Position numbers and translations under genes: made by a program. The notes beneath the pieces are model-generated. The model saw only the letters and a list, made by a program, of their open reading frames with translations. It ran no database searches and was not told the origin of the DNA. Source: Liolophura sinensis (Eukaryota > Mollusca > Polyplacophora > Chitonida > Chitonidae). Taken from it: a DNA stretch of 64,000 nt. Positions 60,030-64,000 of this stretch are shown here, piece by piece. The DNA lies in NCBI RefSeq assembly GCF_032854445.1, contig NC_088305.1:23903400-23967399 (forward strand). The letters are read 5' to 3'. Within the stretch, counting starts at the first letter, position 1. Each line of letters starts with the position of its first letter.

Positions 60030-60289
60030 CGGAGCCTCCGTGATTCAGTTGATCAGCGCGGTAGCACAGCGTAATGACCCAGGAGCATCTCACCAATGCG
60101 GTCGCGGCGAGTTCAAGTCCAGCTCATGCTGGCTCCCTCTCCGGCCGTACGTGGGAAGGTCTGCCAGCAACCTGCTTATGGTCGCGGATTTTCGCCTGGG
60201 CTTTCCTTCCACCATAATGCTGGCCGCCGTCGTATTAGCGAAATATTGTTGAGTACGGCGCAAAACACCAAACAAATAAATAAATAACT
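60030..60289 (+). mobile_element. tRNA-headed SINE, best-preserved full-length copy, copy 13
   Basis: Head 'ggagcctccgtgattcagtt' (A-box-like) and 'gtcgcggcgagttcaagtcc' (B-box-like), core 'ggctccctctccggccgtac', end 'attgttgagtacggcgcaaa' and aaataaataaataa. It is a good reference for aligning the other copies. No exact target duplication was found. Confidence 0.8.
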
Positions 60290-60761
60290 CTCCTTCCGAT
60301 ACACAAATGTGATATTTGGCAGAAAAAAATCCTGTTTTGACAATACTAGTATGTGTAAAGGCAAAAACTAATCCCCCGGTTTAATATCGTGTTTTGATAG
60401 CGTAAGCAGAGGAAACTCTTAATCCCCAAACTGTGCTTGAAGGCATAATGAGAGGATATAATAAATCCCCAAAGCGTACTTTGAAAACATAAGAAGAAGA
60501 AACAATTTAAAACCCTCAGTAATTTGAGACGGTATGCAGAGGAGGCAAATAATCCCAAATCGTGCTTTGACTGCATATGCTGAAGAACCAAATGATCTGC
60601 AAACCAGGGTTTCGAAAGCATAAACACTGAATACAATTGCTTTGACAGTATAACTGGAGGAAACAACATATTAAAGACTGTTACACTGGCATAATTCATA
60701 TAGTAACCCTGACAAAATACATTTACATGATAATGCTAACATTTGATTTATTCTGTTTTTT

Positions 60762-60942
60762 TTTTATTTATTTATTTATTTATTTATTTTGGTGTGAGGA
60801 AACCCGACACGACCATTCGCAGATTGCTAGCAGACTTTCCCACGCACCACTTGAGAGAATGCCCGTTAGGTGGACTTGAACTCACAGCTTCTGGATCGTT
60901 GTGCTGCACAAAAAAGCCAACCACTAGACCAGGGTGAGCCAC
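60762..60942 (-). mobile_element. tRNA-headed SINE with internal deletion, copy 14
   Basis: Reverse orientation. A long (attt)n tail, then 'ggtgtgaggaaacccgacac' with the 'cggcggccagcattatgg' part deleted, then 'ggtggacttgaactcacagc' and a head ending 'gaccagggtgagcc'. The head differs from other copies and could be another subfamily. Confidence 0.6.
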
Positions 60943-61054
60943 TTGCTAACATGTGTGTGTAGCAATGGGCAGGTGCCATATTTTTTAATCCCGTGAGGTG
61001 GTGCTAGTGTAAAGGAAGCAGAACAGCGAGGCAACCACGAGTGACATGGGGAAC

Positions 61055-61165
61055 TGTCATGTCCGATGCGCTCGGCATGGTACTTCAGTGCCGGCAGCAC
61101 TTTGAAGTCATGGGTTCACCTTGCTAGAAGAAGGCTCAGTATGGGTACACACGCCTACAACCAGC
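61055..61165 (+). repeat. Dispersed repeat, copy B
   Basis: Counterpart of 22676-22790 with the same order of motifs, followed in both cases by 'gtacacac/gtacacaaac'-like sequence. Confidence 0.5.
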
Positions 61166-61708
61166 CAACATTTCTGTATATTACTGCACATAGCTTACAA
61201 AGACACGCGAATGACATTCGGGCATCCTACTCCACGTAGGTAATCTACGCACCAATCGCAATGAGGCTCTGGAGGACCAGGGCTGTAGGTGAGGAGGGGT
61301 TGTGAATAGCTTAATGTTCCACATAAGACGTATAAGTCTTGGCCTTCTTAGGCATAAAGGCGTTCCACTCCACTCCCTATCTAAGTAATAAACGCCTTGA
61401 AGGCAGAGAAGGAGACAGACGAGGATGAAGTTATGTAATTCATCATTGCGCTTTAAATGTGAGTCTGACGTATAGAAAAATGACCAACAGGATCCAGGTG
61501 AGGCTGAAACTCATTCATTATACCAATGTTTTCATCCACCCACACTCTACAATCATTTGAATGGCAGCTACTTGAACTGGCGTCTACCATTTCCATTGGA
61601 CTTTTGCACTGACCAATCAACAAGCCATAATCTCACATAACATGTACACGAAGAGGGGGAAAAAAACACATGTTTATCAGAGCGAATAAGAATGCAGCAA
61701 CTGAAGTG

Positions 61709-61716
61709 TATATATA
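61709..61716 (+). promoter_or_regulatory. TATA box of the right-edge secreted-protein gene
   Basis: TATATATA lies about 103-110 bases upstream of a strong donor at 61818/61819. A start site about 30 bases downstream, near the TCA at 61742, would make a short non-coding first exon. TATA, plausible first-exon donor and a later acceptor directly before an ATG together support promoter function. Confidence 0.5.
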
Positions 61717-61738
61717 GTGTTCATTTCACCGAGTTGTA

Positions 61739-61818
61739 GTCATCTCTTCGACAGTGTGTGGTCTGGGCAAGTTCAGCACACATCATTTTGTGATTACTCT
61801 GCTGGAGTCAAAGAACAG
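61739..61818 (+). other. Non-coding first exon (5' UTR) of the secreted-protein gene, 5' end approximate
   Basis: The segment ends at CAAAGAACAG|GTAAGA, a near-consensus donor. No ATG begins a long frame in it. The matching acceptor TATCTTGCAG|AAAATATGG is at 63256/63257, five bases before the start codon. The intron (61819-63256) carries a truncated SINE. A 5' UTR intron just before the signal-peptide exon is common in animal secreted-protein genes. Confidence 0.5.
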
Positions 61819-62312
61819 GTAAGATCATGGTACACCTTCTTCATTTTTTTTACTTTCCACCTGATACGAAATATCCCAACACGTACTAGATATGTTTCCG
61901 TGGACAGTGGTAAGTTTCAGTGGTAATTTAAACTAGATTTAACTTGTGTTTTACTGAAAGACCGCAAAAAGCAGGTAAATCCAGCAAGCCATCAAGACAG
62001 GATACATGCTCAAAAGACAAGGTCGTGAATTAGACATTGTTTGAACTATGAACTCCGTTGGAAGATTTTTGGTAAAAGCCGAAACGGCGATTCGACACAA
62101 TAGACTTTTACCTTAAAACCAGATTTGTATGGGAAGTTGCTCTGCTTATTTTATCGACCAAAGGACTGACAATTTCATACTCTGAACACAAATGCAAACT
62201 TCTTACTCTCGGTGGAGGGACGATGTGTTGTCCTGAAAGTTCAAGAACGTATCACTTTTCCCTTTCCGTTTTCCATTGTTTTTGGGGGCATTATATTGCT
62301 GTTAATACGACA

Positions 62313-62472
62313 GGATTCGCCTCCGGCCGTAAGTGGGAAGGTTTGCCATTAACTTGCCGATGGTCGTGAGTTTCCTTCCGTCTCTTCCCTTTTAACTCCC
62401 ACCATGATGCTGGCCGTCGTCATTTAAGTGAAATACTCTTGAGTACGGCGTAAACCAATCAACTAAACAAAT
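62313..62472 (+). mobile_element. tRNA-headed SINE, 5'-truncated, in the 5' UTR intron of the right-edge gene, copy 15
   Basis: 'cgcctccggccgtaagtggg', 'atgatgctggccgtcgtcat', 'cttgagtacggcgtaaacca'. Truncated before the B-box. It is sense to the gene. Confidence 0.7.
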
Positions 62473-63261
62473 ACTCTATACACGATCGTGACTGATTACT
62501 TGACACTAGTAGAGCATATGGAAGGGATTCAGCTCGGTGTCTTCATTCAGACCAGACATGCATATCTGACTGATAAGCAGCAAAAGAAGCACTTTTTTGA
62601 TTTAGAATTATTTAGTTTGTTGTTCTCTCTCCACGCATGCTCCAGAATTTATTACTTATAACAGGAATATCTGGCCCATAAATGTAGGAAACCTGAAAGT
62701 CCGGAGTAAGGAAGCGCCGTTTGCCGGGCACTTGACAAATCTGCTGACCCTAAAACCGATGTCAAGTCAGCCAGGACAGGATCCAAACTGGCACATTAGT
62801 GGCCAGTGGTTAGTAGCTGTGGCTAAGCCAACCCTTTTGTGGAATGAGCCAAAGTGTTTCGTTGGGGAATTTCTAGTTTGAACTCTTCATCGCTTAATGT
62901 AAAAAAGACTCTCCTACTGTACCATGTGACATGTCAGAAATGCAAGACTTTTATATCACCACCCGGATGACTACCATCATCACCCGAATGAAATTCTTTC
63001 AACAATGGTAATATTAGCTGTATTATGTATATGGCACTTATATCACAAATGTATAAAAAGAGGTACAAAATGACATCCGCTGTAAGGAGGTGTTGTTACT
63101 TTGTAGGCAGCGAGGCATGTCATGAGGTCACTTTGGACAATTTCTTGGTTATATCCCGTTGTTTATACTCTTAGCCAAAGCCTTACCGGTAGGCCTATAT
63201 GACTTTGTTGAAGAAAATTACATGTAGGGCCTAGCATTTATCTTCATATCTTGCAGAAAAT

Positions 63262-63661
63262 ATGGCGCACAAATTCCTTGTGGTGTGTTGCTTGGTCGCC
63301 TGCTTATACGTCATCGCAGTCCAGGGTCAAAGTGGTCGTAGAGAATTTCGACCTAGACCCACTCGACCAGCGCGCACAACAACAACAACAACAACAACAC
63401 TGTCGCCTGAAAATGCAAGAGCCAATTCAGCCGCTGGACGGAAAGCCAGCTCTCGAACGGCGTCAGAAAGTCGCCGATCACAGGCCAATACACGTTCCTC
63501 TACAGTAACACGAGACAATAGACAATTGCCGGCACCAATAAAGGTAATAGCCATTCCCGGAACACCTGGAAAAGCAGGGTCATCTGCAACTGCTACTTTA
63601 CCCGATGGTACATCAGTTTCTTTTGAGCAGGAGGTGATCGTGATTGGCGGCTTTAATTACG
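63262..63661 (+). CDS. Secreted Thr/Ser/Arg-rich protein of unknown function, first coding exon (partial)
   Basis: ATG at 63262, five bases after an acceptor. Residues 1-22, 'MAHKFLVVCCLVACLYVIAV' plus QG, form a convincing signal peptide with likely cleavage before QSG. Next come an Arg/Pro segment ('RREFRPRPTRPAR'), eight consecutive Thr encoded by a slippage-prone ACA repeat, a Ser/Arg-rich low-complexity stretch, and a more ordered part, 'APIKVIAIPGTPGKAG', ending 'EQEVIVIGGFNYG'. The donor TACG|GTAAGC at 63661 leaves 133 codons plus one base; reading on gives a stop at 63706. The rest of the gene lies beyond the window. I recognise no domain. Thr/Ser-rich secreted proteins in molluscs include mucin-like, shell-matrix and adhesive proteins, but the present exon does not decide between them. 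Confidence 0.7.
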
Positions 63662-64000
63662 GTAAGCGCACACTATGTCTATTTATATGCGCTTTTTATG
63701 CCTATTAAGCCATTTTTTTTATTAATAAACATATTTCAAAGAGACATATATGGACTAAATAAAAATAAAATACAAAATACAGCTTGCAGCCTCACCCCTA
63801 TGTAGCCTGGTTGAGTTCTTTCAATCTCAGCTGCAACAGCTGCATGTGAGATACTATTTGAATACATGTACTTGATCCAGCTGGGGTGAAATTAAGGCAA
63901 GTTATACTGTATGTATGTTAGGACCAGAGGCCTTAACTTTATGTCACATACATGCCCGAGGATGGTTGTGATAAGTTTAAATCTTATCGTAGTATTCGGT

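Overview
This is eukaryotic nuclear DNA, almost certainly from a mollusc and most likely a bivalve. Long AT-rich non-coding stretches and GT-AG introns rule out a prokaryote. The clearest lineage marker is at least fifteen copies of a tRNA-headed SINE whose 3' part reads 'tataagtgaaatattcttga' followed by 'cggcgtaaaac' and an (aaat)n tail. A second SINE family ends in a (cact)n tail. Both look to me like families widespread in molluscan genomes; I could not confirm this by database search, and the species cannot be named from sequence alone.

Three genes can be supported. (1) A complete three-exon C1GALT1-like core-1 beta-1,3-galactosyltransferase lies on the minus strand at 12531-17483; all splice phases agree and give 377 residues. 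(2) A complete five-exon BTB-BACK protein of the 'serine-enriched protein' (gprs) type lies on the minus strand at 36565-41816 (443 residues, all phases agree). (3) The 5' part of a secreted, Thr/Ser/Arg-rich protein of unknown function lies on the plus strand at the right edge, with a TATA box near 61709, a non-coding first exon ending at 61818 and a coding exon at 63262-63661. A 76-codon minus-strand ORF at 11335-11565 and two isolated exon-like segments (45253-45353 and 50762-50845) are only candidates.

The rest is repeat-dominated. Retroelements: a decayed, near full-length I/Nimb-type LINE on the minus strand (about 26350-31758) carrying a nested SINE with a 14-bp target duplication; a decayed Ty3/gypsy copy (14400-16220) inside C1GALT1 intron 1; a second Ty3/gypsy relic (32713-35490) with a tRNA-Pro-like primer site and integrase directly after protease; a probable solo LTR (6895-7661). 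DNA-transposon relics: two MITE-like inverted-repeat elements (4342-4561 and 22258-22422). Tandem arrays of unrelated units (27, 30, 31, 36, 39, 60, 62, 82, 86 and 110 bp) take up roughly 10 kb.

Layout: 0.1-11 kb SINEs, one MITE, the 39-bp and 27-bp arrays; 11-17.5 kb C1GALT1 and its repeat-filled introns, including a 200-N gap; 17.5-25 kb SINEs, a hairpin MITE and the 30-bp array; 26-32 kb LINE; 32-35.5 kb gypsy relic; 36-42 kb gprs-like gene; 42-61 kb gene-poor DNA with the 31-, 86- and 82-bp arrays; 61.7-64 kb start of the secreted-protein gene. The genes show no operon-like or functional linkage. I found no evidence of a new multi-gene system; the most unusual content is the repeat architecture.
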